From positions 1-64,000 of the forward strand of contig NZ_AXXR01000004.1 in NCBI RefSeq assembly GCF_000483125.1: a stretch of DNA of 64,000 nt. Reading direction: 5' to 3'. The first letter of the stretch is position 1. Every line of letters begins with the position of its first letter. The notes beneath the pieces were generated by a model. It saw only the letters and a program-made list of their open reading frames with translations. It was not told the DNA's origin and did not search any database. Shown here piece after piece: positions 8,437 to 16,627 of the stretch. Source of the DNA: Atopobium fossor DSM 15642. GTDB taxonomy: Bacteria > Actinomycetota > Coriobacteriia > Coriobacteriales > Atopobiaceae. The position numbers and the translations under genes were made by a program.

Positions 8437-9123
8437 CTACTGCAACTCGTCGTCCACCTGTGGAGAAAGCCTATGTGCCACTGAGTCACAAATAAGAGCA
8501 CCAACTACTGTTTTTGCATCCTCAATTTGCCCATCAAGTACAGCATCTACCAGCTCATTTAAGGCAACAAGATCTACATTAATAAACTCATCTGCATCTG
8601 GATTTGATGCAGCAAAGGTTAAACCAGTTGCCATATAAATATGAATAAGCTCGTCCGAGAAACCCGCAGAGCTTGCAATGGTAGTTAAATACGCAATGCT
8701 ATCGGGCACCATACCCGTCTCTTCCAACAACTCGCGGCGAGCACACTCCAGAGGATCTTCTCCTGGCTCTAACTTTCCTGCAGGAATTTCCACAGTCACA
8801 CGGTCAAGTGCTGTACGATACTGACGCACCAGACAAATACGACCATCAGCAGTAAGCGCTACTATAGCCACAGCACCGCTGTGACGCACGACATCACGCG
8901 TAGCTTCTCTGCCATCTGCTAGAGCAACCTTAAGACGATCTACCGAGAAAATCCTACCGTCCCACACGCGATTCTCTGATGTAATATGCTCGTGCAAGTC
9001 CTGGTCACAAGGGTCATTATCGCCCAAAATAAGTGCACGATACATAGGCTCACCTGAATGGTGCTCCTCACATCCATCATTAAATTCATCAGTTGCACTT
9101 GGTGTATCTACAAACTCAGACAT
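8437..9123 (-). CDS. NUDIX hydrolase, ADP-ribose pyrophosphatase type
   Basis: Hydrolyses a nucleoside diphosphate linked to another group, most likely ADP-ribose. The Nudix box is complete: G-x5-E-x7-REL-x-EE-x-G in GKLEPGEDPLECARRELLEE followed by TGM. The segment before it, VRQYRTALDRVTVEIPAGKLE, is characteristic of ADP-ribose pyrophosphatases (NudF-like). The first 35 residues are polar and acidic and unlike the usual family start. The length is 228. It follows purD by 3 bp, so the two are surely co-transcribed. Substrate is inferred from the family pattern. Confidence 0.9.
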   Translation of the reverse strand: MSEFVDTPSATDEFNDGCEEHHSGEPMYRALILGDNDPCDQDLHEHITSENRVWDGRIFSVDRLKVALADGREATRDVVRHSGAVAIVALTADGRICLVRQYRTALDRVTVEIPAGKLEPGEDPLECARRELLEETGMVPDSIAYLTTIASSAGFSDELIHIYMATGLTFAASNPDADEFINVDLVALNELVDAVLDGQIEDAKTVVGALICDSVAHRLSPQVDDELQ

Positions 9124-9126
9124 GTA

Positions 9127-10431
9127 CTAGACCTCCCACGCATCGCGGCCACGCAATGCACGAAGTCCGATGTCACGACGAAGTGTTTTGCCTTCAAAAT
9201 GAATTAAATCACAAGCCGCATATGCCTGCTCACGAGCAGCTTCAAAGCTTTGAGCAAGAGCGGTTACATTAATAACGCGTCCACCAGCAGTTACCAGTTC
9301 GCCTTTCTTGTTGAGAGCTGTACCTGCTTGATAAACGGTCACACCATCAAGAGCTTGGGTATCTTCAATGCCTGTTATAGCTTTGCCCTTCTCGTAAGAA
9401 CCAGGATAGCCAGCAGAGGTAAGAACTACAGAAACCGCCCAGTTATCTGCCCACTCTACAACAGCTTGGTCAAGCGTGCCCGCATCAATATGCATAAAGA
9501 CGTCGATAAGATCTGCTTGCATACGAGGGATTACTACCTGAGTCTCTGGATCACCAAAACGGGCATTGAACTCTAATACCTTAGGACCATCCTTGGTGAG
9601 CATAAAGCCACCATACAAACAGCCTTTGTAGGTAATACCCTCTAGAGCCAGCTGATCTACCACCTTTTGCTCAATCTCTACCATAGCCTTGAGCTCTTCA
9701 TCCGTAACAAACGGGACGGGAGAATATACACCCATACCGCCCGTGTTGGGACCAAGGTCTCCCTCAAGTGCACGCTTGTGATCTTGCGATGTAGCTAAAG
9801 GAATGAGAGTTTTTCCATCGGTGAGAGCCAACAGAGAACATTCGGGGCCTTTAAGCATTTCTTCCACAACAACCACATTGCCTGCATCGCCAAAGGCGCT
9901 AAAGCATTCATGTACACCTGCAAGCGCTTCTTTTGTAGTTTGAGCAACGATAACACCTTTACCTGCTGCAAGGCCATCTGCCTTAACAACTACCGGACCA
10001 CCAATACGCTGAACATAGTCAACACAAGCAGCTTCATCTGTAAAAGCCTTGTACGCAGCAGTAGGTACTCCGGCGCGTGTCATAATCTCTTTTGCAAACT
10101 GCTTAGAGCCTTCCATGCGGGCAGCACGAGCATAAGGGCCAAATACCGCAATACCTGCAGCAGAAACTGCATCTGCCACGCCTGCTACCAGCGGTGCTTC
10201 GGGGCCAATAACAACAAGATCAATGTTGTGCTCCTTGGCAAAGGCTGCAACATCTGCGGGGTTCTCGGCATTAAGATCTACTTTTTGAGCACGAGACCAC
10301 ATGCCACCATTGCCGGGACATACATAGAGTTTTCCAGCTCGCTTTGACTCAGACAGCTTTTGCAGCAGCGCATGCTCACGGCCACCAGAACCCAGCAATA
10401 GTACATCTACCTTGGAATCAGCAACGCTCAT
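9127..10431 (-). CDS. purD: Phosphoribosylamine-glycine ligase (GAR synthetase)
   Basis: Joins glycine to phosphoribosylamine using ATP, the second step of purine synthesis. The 434-residue protein starts with the nucleotide-binding LLLGSGGREHALLQKL, followed by VGPEAPLVAGVAD and the ATP-grasp core (VVKADGLAAGKGV; LEFNARFGDPETQ). It sits 35 bp after degV and 3 bp before the nudix gene. The enzyme supplies the product that purN uses in the other cluster 7 kb away. Confidence 0.97.
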   Translation of the reverse strand: MSVADSKVDVLLLGSGGREHALLQKLSESKRAGKLYVCPGNGGMWSRAQKVDLNAENPADVAAFAKEHNIDLVVIGPEAPLVAGVADAVSAAGIAVFGPYARAARMEGSKQFAKEIMTRAGVPTAAYKAFTDEAACVDYVQRIGGPVVVKADGLAAGKGVIVAQTTKEALAGVHECFSAFGDAGNVVVVEEMLKGPECSLLALTDGKTLIPLATSQDHKRALEGDLGPNTGGMGVYSPVPFVTDEELKAMVEIEQKVVDQLALEGITYKGCLYGGFMLTKDGPKVLEFNARFGDPETQVVIPRMQADLIDVFMHIDAGTLDQAVVEWADNWAVSVVLTSAGYPGSYEKGKAITGIEDTQALDGVTVYQAGTALNKKGELVTAGGRVINVTALAQSFEAAREQAYAACDLIHFEGKTLRRDIGLRALRGRDAWEV

Positions 10432-10466
10432 TGGTCAGTCTCTTCCTCGTAGTAAGCCAAATATGT

Positions 10467-11393
10467 TTACACACTTGTGTCTAACGCGCCAATATACCCA
10501 TCAGGCAAAAAAGCAACGCCTATTGCGCCCACGCCAACATGTACAGCTGTAGCTGCACCAACGTTGGAAATACGAATGCGGCGCTTCTCAAACTCATTTG
10601 TATTCATGGGTTTCTCGACTGTAGCGAGGTCACGTGGCATACCCGAACCAATTTCTGCATAGGCAACAGGACCGTATTCATGAGAAAACACGCTCATCTC
10701 ACGTACAATTGCACCAGCTAAACGTACTAAAACAGTGCTTGAGGTAATACGAGAAAATCCACCATCGCTATCTAAGACAAATAGCTCACGTGTACCCGAC
10801 ATCTGCGCTAACAGCTGATGAATCTTTCCGCGAAGGCCTGTAACACGACGACCGTTATGGCCCATGGTACGCCCAGGGGCAGGAACAAGATACATACGCG
10901 AAAACTCACGTACTGTATATGCATGAGCAAGCGCTTCTTCAAAAGGAATTCCTGCCGCGCGGCTTGCAACCAAATCCTCAATAATAAAGCCTTGAGCTGA
11001 CGAGATAGTTTTGGAATCCATCACAGTAATCTTATCTTCTGCATTCAATGCGCGAGCGGCAACAGCTGCCATGCCATACGAGCTACTGAGCAAGCTAGAT
11101 ACATGAACCGAGATAATACGCTCAAAGCCCTTATCGATAAGGTCTTGATAGATTACTTTATACTCATCTACGGATGGAGTCGAGGTAGTTACTTCTCCCT
11201 CCGCTTGAGCAAGCGTGATATAAAAATCGGGTACAGACACATCTTTGTAGTCACGCATGGTCTTGTTGCGACGCATGTGTATATACATTGGTACTGCACA
11301 AACGTTTTTTTCAGACAGCCATTCACTAGGCAAATCACACGCTGTATCAGTAACAATTGCATATGAGGCAGTGTTGTAAGTGACCTCGGACAC
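10467..11393 (-). CDS. DegV family fatty-acid-binding protein
   Basis: DegV/FakB-type protein that binds a long-chain fatty acid; in Firmicutes FakB presents it to the FakA kinase. The N-terminal IVTDTACDLPSEW motif is typical, followed by TSTPSVDEY and VSSLLSSSYGMA, which match the fatty-acid and phosphate-contacting regions. The 308-residue length is normal. The start is GTG at 11393, only three bases after the purA stop, and its ribosome site GGAAG lies inside the last purA codons, so it is coupled to purA. No fakA (DAK-domain) partner is in the window. Confidence 0.9.
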   Translation of the reverse strand: MSEVTYNTASYAIVTDTACDLPSEWLSEKNVCAVPMYIHMRRNKTMRDYKDVSVPDFYITLAQAEGEVTTSTPSVDEYKVIYQDLIDKGFERIISVHVSSLLSSSYGMAAVAARALNAEDKITVMDSKTISSAQGFIIEDLVASRAAGIPFEEALAHAYTVREFSRMYLVPAPGRTMGHNGRRVTGLRGKIHQLLAQMSGTRELFVLDSDGGFSRITSSTVLVRLAGAIVREMSVFSHEYGPVAYAEIGSGMPRDLATVEKPMNTNEFEKRRIRISNVGAATAVHVGVGAIGVAFLPDGYIGALDTSV

Positions 11394-11396
11394 GTT

Positions 11397-12677
11397 TTAC
11401 TTCCAGTAACGATCGATCGTCTGTTCACGATCAGGGCCGACGGTAATAATAGAAACTCGCACGCCTGCCAGCTGCTCTAAGAAGTCAATGTAGTCCTTGG
11501 CCTCGCGCGGTAGTTGATAAAAGTTGCGTACATTAGAAATATCGCACTTCCAGCCAGGAAGGGTTTCGTACACAGGCTTAGCGTGATAAAAGACACTCTG
11601 GTGTTCAGGAACAGTAGTGTAGCGCTTGCCGTTGCACTCGTAAGCAACGCAAACTTTAATCTCGTCTAAACAACCAAGAACATCGAGCTTGGTAATAGCA
11701 AGGTCAGTTAAGCCATTTACACGAGCTGCATAGTTTACTACGACTGCATCATACCAGCCACAGCGACGCTTGCGGCCTGTAGTTACACCGTACTCATGTC
11801 CAACTTTGCCTAACAAATCTCCTGTCTCGTCAAACAGTTCTGTTGGAAAAGGACCAGAACCCACACGCGTAAGATATGCTTTAGCAATGCCCAAAACGCG
11901 CTTAATCTGAGTTGGACCAACACCGGAACCAGTAACAGCACCACCAGCTGTGCAGTTAGAAGAAGTAACAAAGGGATACGTACCATGATCAATATCGAGC
12001 ATGGTTGCCTGAGCGCCCTCAAACAGAATATTTTTGCCGGATTCTATTTGCTCATTAAGGAACAACGAACTCTCTACAATGTAGGGACGAATACGATTAG
12101 CAAAGGGAAGATAGGTCTCACAGATTTGGTCCACAGTATAGGTGGGCATTTCGTATACCTTCTCCAAAATGGGATTGGTATATGCCAAAGCAGCCTCAAG
12201 CTTCTCGCGGAAGATTTTCTCATCCAGCATGTCTTGGATGCGTAAACCAGTACGGTTCATTTTGTCCATATAGGTTGGTCCAACACCGCGCTTGGTGGTA
12301 CCAATCAAATTTTTGCCCAACTTCTTCTCGTGAGCGCCATCCAAATCTTTGTGGTAAGGCATAACAATGTGTGCATTGCCAGAAATTTTGAGATCATCGC
12401 AAGAAATGCCTTGCTCTTCCAGCATATCAATCTCACAGAGAAGGACTTCGGGATCTACAATACAACCATTGCCAATTACTGGATAGGTACCCTTGTACAT
12501 AACGCCAGATGGCACCTGATGGAGCGCAAGTTTATGACCGTTTGCAATAACAGTATGCCCTGCATTTGCGCCACCAGCATAACGACAAACAACATCAAAA
12601 TCGCCAGAAATAAGGTCGGTAACCTTACCCTTGCCTTCATCGCCCCACTGGGTTCCCACCAATACGGATGCAGACAT
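11397..12677 (-). CDS. purA: Adenylosuccinate synthetase
   Basis: Makes adenylosuccinate from IMP, aspartate and GTP, the first step toward AMP. The start is the ATG at 12677 (MSASVLVGTQWGDEGKGK) after AGAGGGA; 14 residues of the open frame upstream are not used. The GTP-binding P-loop GQWGDEGKGK-like sequence is at the N-terminus. Further signatures are NAGHTVI, GTTKRGVGPTYMDKMNRTGLR and the C-terminal TKLDVL and GPDREQTI. The length of 426 is normal. It is first in the purA-degV-purD-nudix run and about 90 bp downstream of dnaB. Confidence 0.97.
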   Translation of the reverse strand: MSASVLVGTQWGDEGKGKVTDLISGDFDVVCRYAGGANAGHTVIANGHKLALHQVPSGVMYKGTYPVIGNGCIVDPEVLLCEIDMLEEQGISCDDLKISGNAHIVMPYHKDLDGAHEKKLGKNLIGTTKRGVGPTYMDKMNRTGLRIQDMLDEKIFREKLEAALAYTNPILEKVYEMPTYTVDQICETYLPFANRIRPYIVESSLFLNEQIESGKNILFEGAQATMLDIDHGTYPFVTSSNCTAGGAVTGSGVGPTQIKRVLGIAKAYLTRVGSGPFPTELFDETGDLLGKVGHEYGVTTGRKRRCGWYDAVVVNYAARVNGLTDLAITKLDVLGCLDEIKVCVAYECNGKRYTTVPEHQSVFYHAKPVYETLPGWKCDISNVRNFYQLPREAKDYIDFLEQLAGVRVSIITVGPDREQTIDRYWK

Positions 12678-12770
12678 ATACTTCCCTCTCAAAAAGGCAT
12701 TGGAGCGCACGTTATGCACGCTATTCTCGGTTCCCTAGTATAAGGGATTGATGTTTCAAATCCGTGTCTA

Positions 12771-14177
12771 TCACTCGTATTCGCGAGACAGCTCCACGAA
12801 CTTGGTAGAACCTGGCATAAAGACCAGATGAACAATATCCAAAGGACCGGAACGGTTTTTTGCAATGATGAAGTCCGTTACGTTGGCATCAGGACGATCT
12901 TCTCGCGATGCTTCTTCTTCTGTCATGGAACGATCGAGCAAAATTACAATGTCAGCGTCCTGCTCGATAGATCCGGATTCACGAAGATCAGACAACTGTG
13001 GACGCTGACCTTTACGGTCCGCAACCTGTCGGTTAAGCTGCGACAGCGCAACAACAGGAACTTCAAGATCCTTAGCCATAATCTTAATACCACGACTCAT
13101 CTCGGAAACTTCTGTAGCACGCGAATCAGAGCGTCGCCCGCTCGAAGGTGGCGAGACAAGCTGCAAATAGTCGATGATAACAATACCGTTTTCTTTGCCA
13201 TGCAACATACGGCGTGCCTTTGCACGAATTTCTGTAATTGTTGTGCCCGGCGTATCATCAATCATGATATCCAGGTTAGAGAGTTCAGATGTTGCCTGGA
13301 CAATCTGCGGCCATTGCTGATCCTTAATATTTGCAGAACGGATGTCTTGTAGATTTATTTTTGCCTGAGCAGAAAGCAAACGCTGCGCAATTTCTTTTTT
13401 ACTCATCTCGAGCGAAAACAACGCAACGGCAGCACCAGAAGCAGCTGCATTTACTGCAAGGTTAAGACAAAAAGATGTCTTTCCTACACCAGGACGAGCA
13501 CCAATTACAATCATCTGACCTGCACGCATACCTAAAAGAGCACGGTCAATGCCAGGAAATCCTGTTTGAACACCTAAGGCATCAGTTTGGTGCTTGGACT
13601 GTTCATCCAACTCTTCAAACAACTCTTCCATGACATCCGAGATACCGGAATAGGTAGAGCGAATGGCACGGTTGGTTACACCAAGTAACATCTGCTCTGC
13701 ATCATTAACAACTTCTTTGGTATCTTCAGGCGCACTAAAAGCAAGGGCTGTAATTTTTGACGAGGTCTTGATAATTTCGCGAAGTGTTGCATTACGACGC
13801 AAAATTTCACTGTGATATTGCCAGCTTGCCAACGCAGGTGTATTGCCCGATAAATCAACAAGGTAAGCACGTCCACCTACGCGCTCAAGCTCACCTTTGC
13901 TATTAAGGTTATCGGCCAAAGAAATAGCATCGACTGGACGCCCTGTATCATGCAGCTCACGCATAGAAGCAAAAATAAGCTGATGAGAAGGGATGTAAAA
14001 ATCATCCTCTTGTAAGAACGAAAGACTCTCTTCTAAAACGTCTGCTGAAATAAGCATTGCTGCAAGGATCGCTGCTTCAGCCTGCGTGTCTTGCGGCATT
14101 GCTGCACCCGCTTCTACCATAGGAACAGAAGAAGCATTGCTTGTGTAGTTATTATTATCTTGGAAACGAGGGCTCAA
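12771..14177 (-). CDS. dnaB: Replicative DNA helicase
   Basis: Hexameric 5'-3' helicase that unwinds DNA at the fork. The N-terminal domain (MPQDTQAEAAILAAMLI and following) is joined to a RecA-like domain with Walker A GARPGVGKTSF, Walker B IVIIDYLQL and the SQLNRQV and DLRESGSIEQDAD motifs. I prefer a TTG start at 14177 (LSPRFQDNNNY), which has GGAAGGA six bases upstream. A TTG at 14243 is an alternative with no ribosome site. The result is 468 residues, normal for DnaB. It lies downstream of rplI after a 440-bp gap with its own signals, so it is probably transcribed separately from the ribosomal genes. No DnaC-type loader is seen; DciA is encoded near the origin. Confidence 0.95.
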   Translation of the reverse strand: MSPRFQDNNNYTSNASSVPMVEAGAAMPQDTQAEAAILAAMLISADVLEESLSFLQEDDFYIPSHQLIFASMRELHDTGRPVDAISLADNLNSKGELERVGGRAYLVDLSGNTPALASWQYHSEILRRNATLREIIKTSSKITALAFSAPEDTKEVVNDAEQMLLGVTNRAIRSTYSGISDVMEELFEELDEQSKHQTDALGVQTGFPGIDRALLGMRAGQMIVIGARPGVGKTSFCLNLAVNAAASGAAVALFSLEMSKKEIAQRLLSAQAKINLQDIRSANIKDQQWPQIVQATSELSNLDIMIDDTPGTTITEIRAKARRMLHGKENGIVIIDYLQLVSPPSSGRRSDSRATEVSEMSRGIKIMAKDLEVPVVALSQLNRQVADRKGQRPQLSDLRESGSIEQDADIVILLDRSMTEEEASREDRPDANVTDFIIAKNRSGPLDIVHLVFMPGSTKFVELSREYE

Positions 14178-14323
14178 AGTAGGTCCTTCCAATATTCTTC
14201 CTGTTCCAGAATAGTAAATCAAAATCAAGGGTCTATTTACCAAGAAATACTATGTCCACGGCTTTGAAAACCCAATTGTTGATAGCTACTTCGCTTTATC
14301 ACGGGAAATGCAAGTTTTAAACG

Positions 14324-14366
14324 TTTTCGACAATTTTTTTCTCAATCTGGTGAACGGTTTTCGACA
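14324..14366. repeat. Two DnaA-box-like TTTTCGACA sites upstream of dnaB
   Basis: The 9-mer TTTTCGACA occurs on the plus strand at 14324-14332 and 14358-14366, each followed by AATTTT, 34 bp apart. They lie about 150-190 bp upstream of the dnaB start. The same 9-mer overlaps the dnaA -35 box at 44237-44245. They could be sites for DnaA or another shared regulator. Confidence 0.5.
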
Positions 14367-14426
14367 ATTTTATATTGCACAAAATTGATTGTTTATAAAA
14401 CCCCAGTTGAGCTAGACGACAATACG

Positions 14427-14461
14427 TTTTACCTGCGCTTATTACATTTTTGCAGGTAAAA
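14427..14461. other. Stem-loop in the rplI-dnaB gap
   Basis: A perfect 10-bp inverted repeat, TTTTACCTGC and GCAGGTAAAA, is separated by a 15-base AT-rich loop. It lies between the rplI terminator and dnaB. It has no following T run on the minus strand, so it does not look like a classical terminator. The 14178-14616 stretch otherwise holds no gene that I can see. Confidence 0.5.
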
Positions 14462-14482
14462 GGCTATGTGCAAACCATCGAA

Positions 14483-14521
14483 AGAAAAACCCTATCCTCA
14501 CGCAAGCGTGTGAACAGGGCT
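14483..14521 (-). terminator. Rho-independent terminator after rplI
   Basis: On the minus strand, a GC-rich imperfect stem (GCCCTGTTCACACGC with GCGTGAGGATAGGG, loop of about 2-4) is followed by TTTTTCTTT. It lies about 95 bases after the rplI stop and should end the rpsF-ssb-rpsR-rplI transcript before dnaB. Confidence 0.75.
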
Positions 14522-14616
14522 TTTACAAATACAAATAAAGCGTAAAAACTGCTTTGTATATTCTTACTTAGCTGAAATTTGTTGAAACAGCTGTTCGGAA
14601 CATATAACCCACTGAT

Positions 14617-15159
14617 TTACTCAGCAGACTCTTCTGTAGTCTCTACAGTAGCTTCTTCAGCTACCTCCTCGGTTGCCTCAGAAGTCTCCTCTACAGGAGC
14701 CTCCTCAACTACCATGGAAGGATCGCCAACAAGAAGCTGAAGTTTAGCGCTAATCTCACGATAAAGATTAACGGTAACAACGTGAGCGCCGGCAACCTTA
14801 ATAGAGGTGTGCTCAATACGCTTACGATCAATCTGGACGTCAAGCTGAGTCTTTACAGCGTCAGCAATCATGGTATTGGTAACAGAACCAAACAGCTGGC
14901 CCTCTTCACCTACCTTGACGTCAATATTTACGGTCTTACCCTCGAGAGCTGCCTTAGTTGCCTGAGCATCTGAAACGCGCTTCTCTTCACGCTTTGCGAT
15001 GTTATGGCGGCGCTCCTCGAGCTGCTTGATGTTGCCAGGGGTCGCAGCGAGAGCCATACGGTTAGGGAACAGGAAGTTCTCCGCATAGCCCTGTGCAACG
15101 TCTACGACGTCGCCTTCGCCACCCTTGCCCCTGAGCTCACCCAAGAGGATGACTTTCAT
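14617..15159 (-). CDS. rplI: 50S ribosomal protein L9
   Basis: Binds 23S rRNA in the large subunit. The start is the ATG at 15159 (MKVILLGELRGKGGEGDVVDV), with AAGGAG upstream; a GTG two codons earlier overlaps the ribosome site. The N-terminal domain signature AQGYAENFLFPNRMA is clear and a long helical connector follows. The protein is 180 residues, about 30 longer than the usual 148-150, because of a C-terminal tail rich in Glu, Val and Thr. Last gene of the rpsF-ssb-rpsR-rplI group. Confidence 0.96.
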   Translation of the reverse strand: MKVILLGELRGKGGEGDVVDVAQGYAENFLFPNRMALAATPGNIKQLEERRHNIAKREEKRVSDAQATKAALEGKTVNIDVKVGEEGQLFGSVTNTMIADAVKTQLDVQIDRKRIEHTSIKVAGAHVVTVNLYREISAKLQLLVGDPSMVVEEAPVEETSEATEEVAEEATVETTEESAE

Positions 15160-15216
15160 GGACACTCCTTACGTAATCGAATGCTTATGCACCCGACTTC
15201 GGTTACGAATTGCGGG

Positions 15217-15483
15217 CTAGTTACGCTCGCGACGGCCACCACGGCTGGACACTACGGGAACAGTGTACGGCAGAAGTGCCATCTCACGTGCGCGCTTAAT
15301 TGCAAGCGCGATGTCGTGCTGGTGCTGCGTGCAGGCGCCAGTGACGCGACGGGGCTTAATCTTGCCACGGTCGGTCATATACTTGCGAAGAAGTTGGACA
15401 TCTTTGTAATCAATGAAGTCCGTATCTTCTTTGCAGAACTGGCAATACTTGCGACGCGGCTGACGCTGATAATCAGTAGCCAT
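15217..15483 (-). CDS. rpsR: 30S ribosomal protein S18
   Basis: Small-subunit protein that partners S6. The 88-residue protein contains the S18 core [24 protein letters not shown]. It starts with a CQFC motif ([11 protein letters not shown]), and a further Cys occurs in GACTQHQ, which suggests the zinc-binding C+ form. It lies between ssb and rplI in the standard bacterial order. Confidence 0.97.
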   Translation of the reverse strand: MATDYQRQPRRKYCQFCKEDTDFIDYKDVQLLRKYMTDRGKIKPRRVTGACTQHQHDIALAIKRAREMALLPYTVPVVSSRGGRRERN

Positions 15484-15528
15484 GTCTTGTTTACCTTTCG
15501 TTAAGTGGCATTACGCCACTGAGCGTTC

Positions 15529-15981
15529 TTAGAACGGGATATCCTCGTCGGCATAATCAGCAGCGGTTGGCGGAGCCTGAACAGGACGCACGACTGCGGA
15601 AGCCGATGGGGTGGAAGCCGCAAAACTACCCGCGTTACCGCCTGCGTTTTGCTGATTCCTAGAGAGGAATTCGATCTCGTCGACAATAACCTCAAGCTTG
15701 CTACGACGCTGACCGTCTCGCTCCCAAGAGCTGTAGCGAAGCTTGCCCTCAATGGCAACCTTTGAGCCCTTGCTGATGAAGCGTGCAACTGCATCTGCAC
15801 GAGCGCCAAACATTACACAATCAACGAAGTTGGGATAATCTTCCCATTCGCCAGACTGAGGGTTGCGACGACGATCATTAACGGCAATACCAAAAGAAAG
15901 AACTTGGGTGCCGCCAGCAGTTGCCTTAAGTTCGGGTTCACGAGTAAGGTTTCCACTGATAACCACGCGATTAATGCTCAT
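15529..15981 (-). CDS. ssb: Single-stranded DNA-binding protein
   Basis: OB-fold protein that coats single-stranded DNA and recruits partners through its tail. The start is the ATG at 15981 (MSINRVVISGNLTREPEL), at proper distance from AGAGG; a GTG nine bases upstream is too close. The OB fold covers about residues 1-105 (for example WEDYPNFVDCVMFG and GSKVAIEGKLRYSSW). A Gly/Ala/Pro-rich linker leads to the acidic tip DEDIPF, the conserved interaction peptide. The length is 150. It lies between rpsF and rpsR, the usual place in Gram-positives. Confidence 0.97.
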   Translation of the reverse strand: MSINRVVISGNLTREPELKATAGGTQVLSFGIAVNDRRRNPQSGEWEDYPNFVDCVMFGARADAVARFISKGSKVAIEGKLRYSSWERDGQRRSKLEVIVDEIEFLSRNQQNAGGNAGSFAASTPSASAVVRPVQAPPTAADYADEDIPF

Positions 15982-16029
15982 TGTGATCACTACCTCTCAT
16001 TTGTGGGCACTACAACCCACTTTCCAGTA

Positions 16030-16323
16030 CTAGTCCTTATCAGGGCGGCGTACAACCATGTGACGTTTTACCGCATCATTAATGCGGAGAACACGGTCAA
16101 GCTCTGCAATCTGAGTTGGGTCTGCATGGAAATCGATGAGAGTATAGTCACCCTCGGTAAGCTTGTCGATCTCATAAGCAAGCTTGCGCTTGCCCCAGTC
16201 CTCGACATTGTCGACCTGACCACCATTCTCGGTGATAGCAACGTCAATACGCTTCATTACACCAGCGCGAACTTCTTCATTAGAAGAAGGGTCAACAAAA
16301 AACAGCAATTCATAAGCCTTCAT
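16030..16323 (-). CDS. rpsF: 30S ribosomal protein S6
   Basis: Small-subunit protein that binds 16S rRNA with S18. The start is the ATG at 16323 (MKAYELLFFVDPSSN), directly after GAGGAGG; the open frame upstream is leader. The 97-residue protein shows the ferredoxin-like S6 pattern ending in NDAVKRHMVVRRPD. First gene of the rpsF-ssb-rpsR-rplI group. The leader (16324-16550) contains no other gene that I can see; a TTGACT on the minus strand near 16520 lacks a convincing -10. Confidence 0.96.
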   Translation of the reverse strand: MKAYELLFFVDPSSNEEVRAGVMKRIDVAITENGGQVDNVEDWGKRKLAYEIDKLTEGDYTLIDFHADPTQIAELDRVLRINDAVKRHMVVRRPDKD

Positions 16324-16557
16324 ATTGTCACCTCCTCTGGGCTCAAGGCTTCGGGACGTGAAGGTTGCACCCGAAGCAGGAAAGGTTCGACCTGAAATGG
16401 TATCACAATATTCTTGTAACACCATATAAAGGCTCATATTTTTATTCCTCTCCCATGCGTCTCCACAAATGAGAGTCTAATAAGTATGTCTGACAGAGCT
16501 CTAACAACTATAAACACAAGTCAAACACTATATAGCTCGTATCACTCTTACAAAAAT

Positions 16558-16588
16558 GCCTCCTTGTAATATCACATTACAAGGAGGC
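16558..16588 (-). terminator. Terminator after the zinc-ribbon membrane protein gene
   Basis: A perfect 13-bp stem (GCCTCCTTGTAAT with ATTACAAGGAGGC) has a 5-base loop. On the minus strand it is followed by ATTTTTGT. It lies 40 bases after the stop at 16628 and separates that gene from rpsF. Confidence 0.9.
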
Positions 16589-16627
16589 ACAGCTTACATT
16601 ACAAATATGTGAGGAACTATCGGTTTC

